Assembly: GCF_028746185.1 (NCBI RefSeq)
Contig: NZ_JAQIVH010000042.1
Location: 62,001-126,000 of the forward strand
Length of the DNA: 64,000 bases
Direction: 5' to 3'
Origin: Paenibacillus_E qinlingensis
GTDB lineage: Bacteria > Bacillota > Bacilli > Paenibacillales > NBRC-103111
Shown here: piece by piece, positions 48,881 to 57,736 of the stretch
Position numbering within the stretch: position 1 is the stretch's first letter
How the letters are laid out: each line of letters starts with the position of its first letter
Notes under the pieces: generated by a model
The model's input: the letters and a program-made list of their open reading frames with translations, nothing else
Told to the model about the DNA's origin: nothing
The model's database searches: none
Program-made: the position numbers and the translations under genes

Positions 48881-50761
48881 TTACACCATAATTTTACAAA
48901 TATCGTTCGTGAATTCAACGGGATCTTGAAGTGGAAGACCTTCAATAAGAAGAGCTTGATTGTACAAGAGCGCTGTGTACAGATTCAATTTTTCTTTATC
49001 CTTCTCGAAAGCATCCTTCAAGGAAGCGAACACGTCATGATTGACGTTGATTTCTAATACTTTCTCAGCCTTAACGTTCGGATTGTTCGGCATGGCATTC
49101 AAGATTTTTTCCATCTCGATGGTGACATCGCCATCTGTCGATAAGCATACCGGATGCTTTCTCAGACGCTTGGAAGCTTTTACGCTCGTTACTTTACCAG
49201 CCAATAAGCCATTCATGTAGTCGAATAAATCTTGATTTTCTTTTTTATCAGACTCAGAATCGTTGGCGTTATCCTCTACATCAATACCAAGATCCCCGCT
49301 TGAAACTGATCTGAATTCCTTCTCTTTGTAAGTCATAATCATTTTGATTGCGAACTCATCAATATCATCTGTGAAGTATAGAATCTCGTAGCCTTTATCC
49401 GTCACAAGCTCGGTTTGTGGAAGTTTATCGATTCTTTCCATCGACTCACCGGAAGCATAGTAAATGTATTTCTGATCTTCTGGCATTCTAGCTACATATT
49501 CGTCCAACGTGACAAGCTGTTTCTCCTTGGAGGAGGAGAACATCAAAAGATCCTGCAGAAGCTCTTTATGCGTGCCGTAGTCGCTGTAAACACCGAATTT
49601 AAGCTGTCTGCCGAAGGACTTGTAGAATTGCTCGTATTTCTCTCTCTCGTCCTTCAGGAGGCTTTGAAGTGAGCCTTTGATTTTGCTGGAGATATTCTTC
49701 GCAATTAATTTAAGCTGACGATCGTGCTGCAGCATCTCACGGGAGATGTTGAGCGATAAGCTTTCGGAATCGACCATCCCTTTGACGAAGCTGAAATAGT
49801 CAGGAAGCAGGTCCGCACATTTATTCATAATGAGAACGCCGTTTGCGTAAAGCTCAAGGCCTTTCTCGTATTCTTTGAAATAGTAGTCATAAGGCATGTT
49901 TTCAGGAATAAAGAGGATCGCTTGGTAGACTACCGCGCCATCTGCACTCACATGAATATGCTTAAGCGGCTTGTCGAAGCCGTAATGTTTCTCATGGTAG
50001 AACTTCTCATAATCTTCAGGCGTAAGTTCGCTTTTGTTTTTGCGCCAGATCGGCACCATGCTGTTCACATGTTGTTCTTCTTGATAGTCCTCGAATTCGC
50101 TCTCGCTGCCTTCTTTTAGACGTTTGCCAGTGATGTCCATTTTAATAGGATAACGGATGAAATCGGAATATTTTTTGATGATTGCTTTCAAGCGATACTC
50201 GTCCAAGTACTCGTCGTAGTTATCATCTTCGGTATTCGCTTTAATTGAAAGAACAATCTCCGTACCAATCGAATCTTTCTCTGCTGGTGCAATCGTGTAC
50301 CCGTCTGCGCCATCGGATTCCCATTTGTAAGCTGTGTCGCTGCCAAGTGCTTTACTTGTTACTGTGATGTGATCAGCGACCATGAACGCGGAGTAGAAGC
50401 CTACCCCGAATTGGCCAATAATGTTGTGGCCGTCTTTGGCTTCGTTCTCTTTCTTGAAAGCAAGAGATCCGCTCTTCGCGATAATCCCCAAGTTGTTCTC
50501 AAGATCTTCTTTCGTCATCCCGATACCTGTATCGCGAATCGTTAAGATACGATTGTCTTTATCAGCCGTAATTTTGATGAAGTAACTATCTTTGTCAAAA
50601 ACGAGCGAGTCGTCTGTAAGTGCCTTGTAGTAAATTTTGTCAATCGCATCGCTGGAGTTGGAGATAAGCTCTCTTAGAAAGATTTCACGTTGTGTGTAAA
50701 TCGAATTGATCATCATTTCCAAAAGACGCTTGGATTCGGCTTGAAACTGTTTCTTTTCCAC
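48881..50761 (-). CDS. htpG: Chaperone HtpG (Hsp90)
   Basis: This 626-residue bacterial Hsp90 has the N-terminal GHKL ATPase (LRELISNSSDAIDK, IRDTGIGMT, GQFGVGFYSAFMVAD), the middle domain (ISREMLQHDRQL) and the C-terminal dimerisation domain. It refolds or maintains client proteins after stress. The start is GTG at 50761, with AAAGGAGAT upstream. The promoter TTGACA-N17-TATAAA and a CIRCE operator lie before it, which points to HrcA control. B. subtilis htpG lacks a CIRCE. Length is typical. Confidence 0.97.
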   Translation of the reverse strand: MEKKQFQAESKRLLEMMINSIYTQREIFLRELISNSSDAIDKIYYKALTDDSLVFDKDSYFIKITADKDNRILTIRDTGIGMTKEDLENNLGIIAKSGSLAFKKENEAKDGHNIIGQFGVGFYSAFMVADHITVTSKALGSDTAYKWESDGADGYTIAPAEKDSIGTEIVLSIKANTEDDNYDEYLDEYRLKAIIKKYSDFIRYPIKMDITGKRLKEGSESEFEDYQEEQHVNSMVPIWRKNKSELTPEDYEKFYHEKHYGFDKPLKHIHVSADGAVVYQAILFIPENMPYDYYFKEYEKGLELYANGVLIMNKCADLLPDYFSFVKGMVDSESLSLNISREMLQHDRQLKLIAKNISSKIKGSLQSLLKDEREKYEQFYKSFGRQLKFGVYSDYGTHKELLQDLLMFSSSKEKQLVTLDEYVARMPEDQKYIYYASGESMERIDKLPQTELVTDKGYEILYFTDDIDEFAIKMIMTYKEKEFRSVSSGDLGIDVEDNANDSESDKKENQDLFDYMNGLLAGKVTSVKASKRLRKHPVCLSTDGDVTIEMEKILNAMPNNPNVKAEKVLEINVNHDVFASLKDAFEKDKEKLNLYTALLYNQALLIEGLPLQDPVEFTNDICKIMV

Positions 50762-50806
50762 GGATAGATCTCCTTTCGATATGTAGCAGGGTTAATATCA
50801 GAATCA

Positions 50807-50833
50807 TTAGCACTCGCGTGCTGTGAGTGCTAT
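50807..50833 (-). promoter_or_regulatory. CIRCE operator (HrcA site) of htpG
   Basis: TTAGCACTC (50807-50815), a 9-bp spacer and GAGTGCTAT (50825-50833) match the CIRCE inverted repeat with one change in the last base. It lies between the promoter and the ribosome binding site, where HrcA would block transcription. Confidence 0.92.
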
Positions 50834-50841
50834 ACACTAAC

Positions 50842-50870
50842 TTTATAACATCCCTGAAATTTAATGTCAA
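50842..50870 (-). promoter_or_regulatory. Sigma-A promoter of htpG
   Basis: On the minus strand TTGACA (50865-50870) is followed by a 17-bp spacer and TATAAA (50842-50847). The CIRCE begins about 9 bp downstream of the -10. Confidence 0.85.
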
Positions 50871-51409
50871 TTGGCATGAAGAGAATTTATGTGAAGTTGC
50901 GGAAAGATATAATTGGTAATGGCGATAAGTGGCACAATGAAGGGGGAGAAGTATTGGGGCGGCGGCGAGCTTGGTGGGGGATTGAGGGAAGGGATGTGGC
51001 GTGGTGAGAATTTAAAGTAGCTTGGATTAGGGAGGAAGAGTGAGTAGGAGAAGGGGAGTAAGGAGGAGTGAGTAGGAGAGTGGGAGTATGGAGGAGAGCG
51101 GAGAGTAATGAGAGTAAGGGTGGCAACGAATGTTATGCCTGACTACTAACAGCCCTCGGTTCAGCTACTCATCTAGTACTATCAAAATTGCAAATGAGCA
51201 CTTTTGGAGGAGGATTCCCCACCTTCAGGGGAAATTGATGCAAATAGGCATCAATTTGGAGCATTTTAAGGTGAAATACTTGAAAATCGATAAAAAGGAT
51301 GCCTATTTGCACTTATTTCGCAATTTTGTGGGTAAATGAAGTAAAAAGGTTGTATATTTGCACTTTTGGGAGAGAGAGCTGCCACTAGCCCGCCAACTCA
51401 TTTGCTACC

Positions 51410-51619
51410 GCACTCCCACCACTAAGCTCCACCCACCACTAATCAGCTACCGCACTCCCACCACCAAGCTCCACCAGCCACTAATTACCTAATGCACTCC
51501 CACCACCAAGCTCCACCAGCCACTAATTACCTAATGCACTCCCACCACCAAGCTCCACCCGCCACTAACTAGCTACCGCACTCCCACCACCAAGCTCCAC
51601 TGCCACTCACTAGCTACTA
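51410..51619. repeat. 42-bp direct tandem repeat, five copies
   Basis: GCACTCCCACCACCAAGCTC recurs at 51410, 51452, 51494, 51536 and 51578, exactly 42 bp apart. Between the cores, sequences such as CCACTAATTACCTAAT vary. The strand is strongly C-rich and G-poor. Confidence 0.92.
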
Positions 51620-51630
51620 TCACCCGCGAC

Positions 51631-51678
51631 CTCACTCACTCACTCACTCACTCACTCACTCACTCACTCACTCACTCA
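51631..51678. repeat. (CTCA)12 tetranucleotide microsatellite
   Basis: Twelve uninterrupted CTCA units fill 48 bp just downstream of the 42-bp array. Such tracts often vary in length by slippage. Confidence 0.95.
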
Positions 51679-51771
51679 TCCACCACCCGCCACCGCATTT
51701 CCCCACATCCACTCACCCCCGTCTCACGCACCAGCCACATCCCCACCTAACATACCTAACACACCAACGCA

Positions 51772-52443
51772 TCAAATCATGCGAATATGATCCCTTTTCA
51801 CTAGCTCATAACGAAGAACATGTTTGCCTTCAGCTCCCGCGTGCGGGATAAGCCAACCTTTGTCACACAGTGATTGAAGCACTCGCACGGATGAACGATA
51901 GTTGATACCCAGATGTGTTCTCACATCAATTGGCCGGAATGGCTGTGCGAGCGTATAGGCAAGCCGAATGATTTCCCGTTCCATCACATTGTCCAGACTG
52001 ACAGGTGAGGTAATAGTCTGAAATCGACTAATCAACATGCGAAGCAGTGTGATGCAGAGGTCAGGGCGATTTGCTACGTCATCATATGAAAATGAAATCA
52101 CCTGATACCCCATCGCAGCCAAAAAGGTTTCCCGGTTTAGCTCATTGCAGTATTTCTGTCTGTCCATATCTCTCACATGTGGGCCGTATCCTTTGATCTC
52201 GATGATCAATTTCACATATTTCGTCAGCCAGGCGAAGTCACAGAAATAAGAGCGTCCACGCCAATCCAACACTTCGAATTCAGGGTGCAACTCTTCGAAA
52301 TTTCCTCGGAGCTCCCACCAGACTCCCTGACAAAAAAGTTTTTCCGCCTCCTGATGTCCGCGCTCCAAGCGGCCTCTGCGTTCTCCGGTTCTACGATTCA
52401 GATGGTTTTGCATCCATAAAGCATGTACGTGTTCGAAACTCAT
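51772..52443 (-). CDS. Endonuclease-like protein (PD-(D/E)XK type) with C-terminal helical region
   Basis: This 223-residue protein has a restriction-endonuclease-like core with FCDFAWLTKYVKLIIEIKG, that is, an Asp followed by E-x-K. A segment EREIIRLAYTLAQPFRPIDV and a probable winged-helix-like end (about 165-215) follow. The nuclease half recalls DUF559-type domains. The frame extends to 52623, but AAAGGGAGGGAAAG precedes the ATG at 52443. It is divergent from the PIG-L deacetylase gene. No methylase or toxin partner is adjacent, so a role in restriction is not supported. DNA repair or processing is possible. Confidence 0.65.
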   Translation of the reverse strand: MSFEHVHALWMQNHLNRRTGERRGRLERGHQEAEKLFCQGVWWELRGNFEELHPEFEVLDWRGRSYFCDFAWLTKYVKLIIEIKGYGPHVRDMDRQKYCNELNRETFLAAMGYQVISFSYDDVANRPDLCITLLRMLISRFQTITSPVSLDNVMEREIIRLAYTLAQPFRPIDVRTHLGINYRSSVRVLQSLCDKGWLIPHAGAEGKHVLRYELVKRDHIRMI

Positions 52444-52623
52444 AGGATCTTTCCCTCCCTTTAAAATAAAAGAAACGCCCCTGTTCCATGAATGAAAAAT
52501 GGACAGGGACGTTCTTCGTCTCATGCAAATAAGTATATCGGAAATCGCCTGATTTCTCGAGGGAACATTTTCGACATTTCTCCATCTTTTATGATAGAAT
52601 GTGACATATTGGAGGGATATCAC

Positions 52624-53379
52624 ATGGATATTAGACGAATATTAGGTCTTCCTGAGTTGTTAGATGTCAAAAAAGTCGTATGCGTGCAACCCCACCCCGA
52701 TGACAACGAAGTTGGGGCAGCTGGAACGTTATACGAACTTGCACAGCGCGGTTGTGAAATCGTTTACATTACAGTGACCGATGGAAGCGGCAGTGCTTCA
52801 ACTGGCGAGGTAGAACCAGAAGCGATTGCAGCGATTCGCCGATCAGAGCGCTTGGCTGCTGGAGATATTTTGGGCGTGACTAAGCATATTGCGCTTGATT
52901 ACCCAGATATGGGCAGTTATACCGAAGAGGAATTGCTAGCCAAGTTAATTCCGATTATTCGCGAAGAGAAACCTGACTTGCTGATGACGGTAGATCCATG
53001 GATGCCGTATGAAGCTCATCCGGATCATATTAAGACAGGGAAAGCTGTTGCTTCAGCCATGCTTTTCTCATCGAATGAGATCCTATTTCCAGGATCCAAA
53101 CCACATGATGTCCCGCAAATCGCGTTCTATGCGACGTCGCATCCGAACACCTTCATTGATGTATCGGCTCATTGGGATACGAAAATCGCGTCCATCCTGG
53201 CACATAAGAGTCAATTTGATAACATTAATTGGCCCTTGGTTAAAGGGTATTTTGACTATCAAGCCGTCCAATTGTACAGCAAGTTGAAGCAAAACCCAGA
53301 AGCCAAAGGTTATGCGGAATCTTTTAAATTACTGACATCCCACCAACTGCACTTCTTCCCATCCGCACTATATAGCTAG
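52624..53379 (+). CDS. PIG-L/LmbE-family N-acyl-sugar deacetylase
   Basis: This 251-residue protein has the zinc-binding motif PHPDDNEVG (His24, Asp26-27) and a second HPDH (132-135). These are typical of PIG-L/LmbE deacetylases acting on N-acetylglucosamine derivatives, including the BshB enzymes of bacillithiol synthesis. The start has GGAGGGATA upstream. It is followed 27 bp later by a GPH-type transporter gene. This pairing suggests a catabolic deacetylase for an imported amino sugar rather than bacillithiol synthesis, although BshB2 activity cannot be excluded. Confidence 0.88.
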   Translation: MDIRRILGLPELLDVKKVVCVQPHPDDNEVGAAGTLYELAQRGCEIVYITVTDGSGSASTGEVEPEAIAAIRRSERLAAGDILGVTKHIALDYPDMGSYTEEELLAKLIPIIREEKPDLLMTVDPWMPYEAHPDHIKTGKAVASAMLFSSNEILFPGSKPHDVPQIAFYATSHPNTFIDVSAHWDTKIASILAHKSQFDNINWPLVKGYFDYQAVQLYSKLKQNPEAKGYAESFKLLTSHQLHFFPSALYS

Positions 53380-53406
53380 CTACTTATCTTTAAGGAGGCA
53401 AGTCCA

Positions 53407-54693
53407 ATGATTTCTTTATCAAAAAAACTCGCTTACAGCTCGAATCAAATTGGACTTAGCGTCTTGTGGCAGGCATTTAGTGCCATTGCAGTTTTCTATT
53501 ATGTAACGGTGTTGAATGTTTCTGGCACATCAATTTCTATCGGGATGATTATTTATGGTTTCCTGAATGCGTTGTTCAATTTGGTTGCTGGGTATGTGAG
53601 TGACCGAACGAAAACGCGCTTTGGCAGACGAATACCGTATATTTTGTTCGGAAGTTTGCCGTTTGGCGTACTATTCTTCTTTCTCTTTAATCCGCCTGCG
53701 GGTAGTGCGACGATGTTGTTAATTTACTTTTTCACGCTAACATTCTTCTTCGATTTGATCTACTCTTTCATTGGACTTAATACAGGTGCATTATTTCCTG
53801 AGATGTATCAAACCAAGAAGGATCGTTATCAAGTGTCAGCGTTCCAGCAAATGTTCAGCATCATCGGTATGATCATCGGTATCGCGCTTGCGAAATCCTT
53901 AGGACTCTCTTTAGGTTGGGGTCTCATGGCAGGGATATTTGCGATTATCGCGGTCATTTCTTTGTATGTGTCCCTGTACGGTTCCTTCGAGAATCCTGCT
54001 GCGAGCAAATCAGAGCCCCTTCATTTCAAGGAAGCAACAGTCCAGACGTTCAAAAATAAGTTATTCAATTCCTACGTCGTAGCGAATTTATTAATTCAAT
54101 TGACGACAACGATGTTCGTGTCGTTAACTGCTTTTTACACGAAATACGTCGTGGTGTTAAACGGAACGCAAAACTCGATTTTCCTAGGCGCAGTGTTTAT
54201 TGTGGCGATTCCGATGTCATTCATTTGGGCAAAAAGCGGCGTACGGCTATCGACAGTTCGGGTCGCGATGATTTCTTCTGTGCTGTACGCGATCATCTCC
54301 CTTGGCTTCCTTTTTGCCGATTCGACGGTCATGGTGATTATCATTGGAGCCTTATTGGGTATTCCGGTTTCGGGTTTCATGTTGTCCTTGCATGTGCTAC
54401 TTTCCGATGTTGTTGATTTCGATGCACAGCAGACGGGGCGTCGTCGCGAAGGGATGTATTATGGCGTGAATGGTTTTATCATTCGTATCGGGATGTCCAT
54501 TCAATATGGGATTATGGGAATTTTCTTCGCGACGAGCGGTTTTGATGCGGATAAGGAAGTTCAGGTCACCAGCGCCATTCATGGCTTCCGCTTCCTCATA
54601 GGGGGATTGCCGATTCTCATCCTAGTGATCGCCTATATTTGCCTGAAGAAATATCAGTCCTCCGAGAAGAAGCTTAGAGGCGCGAACAGTTAG
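53407..54693 (+). CDS. GPH-type MFS transporter for a sugar or glycoside
   Basis: This 428-residue membrane protein has about 12 helices and the glycoside-pentoside-hexuronide cation symporter features DRTKTRFGRRIPYILFG in the first loop and RREGMYYGVNGF in the second half. Such carriers import sugars with Na+ or H+. AAGGAGGCAAG precedes the ATG. It is co-transcribed with the PIG-L deacetylase, so an N-acetylated sugar or disaccharide is a plausible substrate. A hairpin without a T-run follows at 54783-54807. Confidence 0.9.
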   Translation: MISLSKKLAYSSNQIGLSVLWQAFSAIAVFYYVTVLNVSGTSISIGMIIYGFLNALFNLVAGYVSDRTKTRFGRRIPYILFGSLPFGVLFFFLFNPPAGSATMLLIYFFTLTFFFDLIYSFIGLNTGALFPEMYQTKKDRYQVSAFQQMFSIIGMIIGIALAKSLGLSLGWGLMAGIFAIIAVISLYVSLYGSFENPAASKSEPLHFKEATVQTFKNKLFNSYVVANLLIQLTTTMFVSLTAFYTKYVVVLNGTQNSIFLGAVFIVAIPMSFIWAKSGVRLSTVRVAMISSVLYAIISLGFLFADSTVMVIIIGALLGIPVSGFMLSLHVLLSDVVDFDAQQTGRRREGMYYGVNGFIIRIGMSIQYGIMGIFFATSGFDADKEVQVTSAIHGFRFLIGGLPILILVIAYICLKKYQSSEKKLRGANS

Positions 54694-54782
54694 GTGGGAA
54701 CCCAGTGAGCTATCTGCCGCGGCGATGATCATGGGGGTTGTCGGGCTGTTATCTAGTTTGGACGCGAAAGCGTGAAATGAAA

Positions 54783-54807
54783 TGAGCCTCCCGATTGGGG
54801 AGGCTCA
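54783..54807 (+). terminator. Hairpin after the GPH transporter gene
   Basis: A perfect 10-bp stem (54783-54792 with 54798-54807) has a 5-nt loop. It is followed by TTATGTGTT rather than a T-run, so termination may be weak. Confidence 0.6.
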
Positions 54808-54881
54808 TTATGTGTTCTAGGGCAAGCTGGATCCCTCTAGGGTCAAGTGTTCGATTGCCTAAAGCGGTGCCCTCTATCGTA

Positions 54882-55060
54882 TAACTGTAAAATATACAGT
54901 TAAATTGAGCGGTTGTCTGCATTATTGCTGATTACCTGTAAAACATACAGTTAATTCAACAGGTTTGAACCTTACGGCTCCAAATGGGTGAAATTAACTG
55001 TAGGAAATACAGTTATTGCCCGAGAACAGCGGATTTCAGAGAAATTAACTACAGAAAATC
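54882..55060. repeat. Short palindrome cluster (TAACTGTA-N5-TACAGTTA), copy group 2
   Basis: Copies with 8-bp arms and 5-nt centres lie at 54882-54902 (centre AAATA) and 54995-55015 (centre GGAAA). A partly matched copy is at 54932-54953 (centre AAACA), and a decayed copy is near 55045. The same family occurs at 6041-6230. Confidence 0.8.
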
Positions 55061-55167
55061 CATCTATTTCAAAAGTGACTCTGTCTGGCTATACAAACCT
55101 GAGCGTTAGAACCAATTTTGCTTATACCTCATCAAGTAGATCCCTCGCCAGTAGCGAGAACCTCCCC

Positions 55168-55836
55168 CTATCTCCCGGACGCCTCACGTATATCGCTGCT
55201 CTCCAGAATCGCTTTCGGATATCCGTCACGCGCGACAGAGATCATGGCACAGCCTATCTGCTCGGAGTCAATGACAGAGTTCGGGAACCATTTCTGCAGC
55301 AGTGGGAAAATTGGACGCAAAATGACAATGAAAGTTTGGTACAGCTTGGTTTTGGATTTGACGCCGTTTTTCGGCAGAATCGCGCCAGGACGGAACATGA
55401 AGGCTGACCTGAACGGCAGCTTGAGGAGCGCATTTTCTGTTTTACCTTTGACACGTGCCCACATGCTGCTGCCTTGTTCTGTGCTATCGGTGCTGGCACC
55501 TGTTACATAGACGAAGGTCATGTTAGGTTGGATTTGGACGAGCGCGTTAGCAATATTCATGGTCAGATCGTAGGTGATCGCATGATACTTTTCCTCGCTC
55601 ATCCCTACAGATGAAACGCCGAGGCAGAAGAAACAAGCATCGATACTTGAAAGCTCATCCGTTAATGGGGATAGCTCAGTAATGTCCTTGAGGACATGCT
55701 CATGGAATTTCTGATGTTTTTGCGTTGAAGCCGTACGGCCAATGGATAGCACTCGTTTAACCTGAGGATCAATCAAACATTCACGCAATACGCTTTGTCC
55801 GACCATCCCCGTTGCTCCAAAGATGAGAACGTTCAT
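55168..55836 (-). CDS. NAD(P)-binding atypical short-chain dehydrogenase
   Basis: This 222-residue protein has a Rossmann start MNVLIFGATGMVGQSVL (GATGMVG at 7-13), a CFFCLGVSS segment, VYVTGAST, and a RVKGKTE stretch in the place of the usual active-site Lys. This is the pattern of atypical SDRs similar to NAD(P)H-binding or NmrA-like proteins. It may be a reductase or a redox sensor. The start has AAAGGTGG upstream. It is followed 27 bp upstream on the same strand by a membrane-protein gene, which may be co-transcribed. The substrate is unknown. Confidence 0.85.
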   Translation of the reverse strand: MNVLIFGATGMVGQSVLRECLIDPQVKRVLSIGRTASTQKHQKFHEHVLKDITELSPLTDELSSIDACFFCLGVSSVGMSEEKYHAITYDLTMNIANALVQIQPNMTFVYVTGASTDSTEQGSSMWARVKGKTENALLKLPFRSAFMFRPGAILPKNGVKSKTKLYQTFIVILRPIFPLLQKWFPNSVIDSEQIGCAMISVARDGYPKAILESSDIREASGR

Positions 55837-55863
55837 AGATGGGTGCCACCTTTCGCAAATAAA

Positions 55864-56616
55864 TTAAGAGAGCAGAACTGCTAAGAGACACAGTATAGTG
55901 TTAATCACCATGAGGCTGATTTGTACGGGGTACTTTTTGACAGTGGTAATAAAGGTAAGCATAGCAGGACTAGCAAGATATGACTCGATATAAGCTTTTC
56001 CTGATATCTGAATAATACCCGCAAACGTCAAGGAGTTAGCACGCATGATCAGCCATAGTCCTGGGTTCAAGGTAAGGCAAACAATCAGCAGCGGGGTAGT
56101 CAAAACGGCGAGATGGTAAAATCCAATGGGCTGCTTAAACTCGTAAATGACGAAGTCCCAGTTCCAAAGCGTATAAGCGATAGCCCAGAAAATCATGGCT
56201 TCATTGACGGTTATGTAATAGCTTCCAAGCCATGTTCCCGTGATGACGAATGACGTTGCAATGAGAACTAGTCCCGAAATGACATTGTAGTAATTCTTGT
56301 TTTTATAATCGGTTAATGCCGCTTCCAAAATGTTAATCCGCAGCAGCCACACGATAATTGGCACTAGCCATTCACTAGGGAAGTATCCTATGAAGGTCAA
56401 TACAACTAATACTCTTCCAATAACTAAGGTGGATAGTTTTAATTTCTCGAAGAAGTCAGATCGTAAGGCAAACAAAATGCAAATAGGAATAACAATATTA
56501 ATAAGGCCATTTGCGTAAAGTGGTGAGAAGGCGGTAAGGATGGTGCCGAAGGAAAGAATAGTCAAAATGATGACAAATCCGATCCATTGTGGCAATTTTA
56601 ATAGTCGATCTGTCAT
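55864..56616 (-). CDS. Multi-pass membrane protein of unknown function
   Basis: This 250-residue protein is largely hydrophobic, with about seven predicted helices (for example WIGFVIILTILSFGTILTAF and VLVVLTFIGYF). It has a few charged loops and no recognised motif. The start at 56616 follows GAGGGATG. The frame extends to 56661 with poorer context. It lies directly upstream of the NAD(P)-binding protein gene and on the same strand, 27 bp away, which suggests an operon. I do not recognise the family. It may be a transporter or a protein of the membrane-bound regulator type. Confidence 0.7.
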   Translation of the reverse strand: MTDRLLKLPQWIGFVIILTILSFGTILTAFSPLYANGLINIVIPICILFALRSDFFEKLKLSTLVIGRVLVVLTFIGYFPSEWLVPIIVWLLRINILEAALTDYKNKNYYNVISGLVLIATSFVITGTWLGSYYITVNEAMIFWAIAYTLWNWDFVIYEFKQPIGFYHLAVLTTPLLIVCLTLNPGLWLIMRANSLTFAGIIQISGKAYIESYLASPAMLTFITTVKKYPVQISLMVINTILCLLAVLLS

Positions 56617-56711
56617 GGCGATTACATCCCTCATTTTAAATAAATGTGATGCTAGTATCATACTAAACTTAGAAGCCTCTCGTATAGATGTACTTCACTG
56701 TCTGTGTTCGT

Positions 56712-57542
56712 TCAAAGACGATGAAGCTTACGGAAAGAGGAAGGCGTGACATGCATGCGTTTTTTAAATACACGGCTCAAGTAAAATTCGTTCTCAAAGC
56801 CGCATTGTCCAGCGATTTGCCCCAATGTCATATCACTATCTAGCAAGAGCTGTTGTACCTTCTGCAGACGTAACGTGGTTAAGTAATCGATTGGCAGCAT
56901 GCCGGTCGATTTTTTGAATCGGCGGGTAAACTGCACCTGTGTCAATCCAAGTTCCATAGCGATATCTTTCATGATGCAGGTGGATGACGCTAATTCGTGC
57001 AGGCGTTGAGTTGCCTCATGAATTATGGCATCCTTATTGTTCGTCAAACCTGCTGTCCAGGGAGATACCGCCTCAGGGCTTGCCGAGTAAGCCTCTTCCA
57101 CAATCAGCATCCATAGGTCTGTAAGCAGATGTTGACGTAGGGAGGAAGCAATGATTCCTTCATGTTGAAACCATTTTTTCAAGTAGGCATAGTTCGACGA
57201 GAGTCGATTGAGATCTTGAATAGCTATTTTCCCAGACGGGACTTGAGTTTCCATGGCTAATGGATGTCCTGCCGAATCCCCCCACTGCAGCAACATGACG
57301 TGAAACGATAAGGGCTGAATGACTTCTCTGCGAAAAATAGCTCCCGGTGGACATAGCACCAGATCTCCGAATGTAGCAGTCCCCTCGTGTTCTTGAATCT
57401 GGTAGGAAAAGCTCCCATTCTCTACTGCAAATAGGACCCAGAACTCATTGGAATCCTCTTGAAGCTGAAAGGCTGATTTCTCCCTCCAATACATGTGACT
57501 GAGCAGCTTTGGTTGTACTTGATCCGTATTTTGAAGTTGCAT
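56712..57542 (-). CDS. AraC-family transcriptional regulator
   Basis: This 276-residue protein has an N-terminal cupin-like AraC-binding domain (about 20-110, VLFAVENGSFSYQIQEHEG) and a C-terminal double helix-turn-helix (about 175-273, with MKDIAMELGLTQVQFTRRFK and LGQIAGQCGFENEFYLSRVF). AGAGGATAGGG lies before the ATG. It is divergent from the large FAD oxidoreductase gene (194 bp between), and it is probably the activator of that gene. The 3' end faces the membrane-protein gene. Confidence 0.92.
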   Translation of the reverse strand: MQLQNTDQVQPKLLSHMYWREKSAFQLQEDSNEFWVLFAVENGSFSYQIQEHEGTATFGDLVLCPPGAIFRREVIQPLSFHVMLLQWGDSAGHPLAMETQVPSGKIAIQDLNRLSSNYAYLKKWFQHEGIIASSLRQHLLTDLWMLIVEEAYSASPEAVSPWTAGLTNNKDAIIHEATQRLHELASSTCIMKDIAMELGLTQVQFTRRFKKSTGMLPIDYLTTLRLQKVQQLLLDSDMTLGQIAGQCGFENEFYLSRVFKKRMHVTPSSFRKLHRL

Positions 57543-57736
57543 GGCGCGTCCCTATCCTCTCACATTCCGAATCACCCACTACATGAAATATCTCCTTTCA
57601 TCATAGAGGATTAGCTTGGCAGAAGAAAGTGTTGTTAATGAAATTTTGTATAAGTTTATGCTAATAGCGTGCATGGTTTAAAGCGCTGCCAATCCTATAG
57701 AATAAAGGTAATGACAGATTTAATGGAGGTTATCCA

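Larger units (their letters stand above)
50881..51771. other. Repeat-rich non-coding stretch
   Basis: About 0.9 kb without a supported gene. It begins with a strand-biased purine-rich tract (about 50935-51120, variants of GAGTGAGTAGGAGA). A hairpin follows, AAATTGATGC/GCATCAATTT (51232-51241 with 51248-51257), then the 42-bp tandem array (51410-51619) and the CTCA microsatellite (51631-51678). The short open frames here have no ribosome binding site and follow the low-complexity composition. Confidence 0.8.
54694..55167. other. Non-coding stretch with hairpin and TAACTGTA palindromes
   Basis: The stretch holds a 10-bp-arm hairpin TGAGCCTCCC/GGGAGGCTCA (54783-54807) and then the palindrome cluster (54882-55060). 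No supported gene is seen. An open frame on the plus strand starting near 54988 runs antisense into the oxidoreductase gene and lacks a ribosome binding site. Confidence 0.7.

Noticed and set aside
50887..51126. Minus-strand frame of 79 codons in the purine-rich tract
   Set aside because: The product is low-complexity Pro/Ser/Thr-rich sequence dictated by the biased DNA, and no ribosome binding site is present.
51130..51339. Plus-strand frame of 69 codons in the non-coding region after htpG
   Set aside because: No ribosome binding site is seen, and the frame spans a hairpin and low-complexity sequence.
54988..55407. Plus-strand frame of 139 codons overlapping the NAD(P)-binding protein gene
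   Set aside because: It starts inside a palindrome copy and runs antisense to a well-supported gene. No ribosome binding site is present.
57678..57691. cre site before the FAD oxidoreductase gene
   Set aside because: TTAAAGCGCTGCCA has two mismatches to the consensus, one at a conserved position. It is not called.
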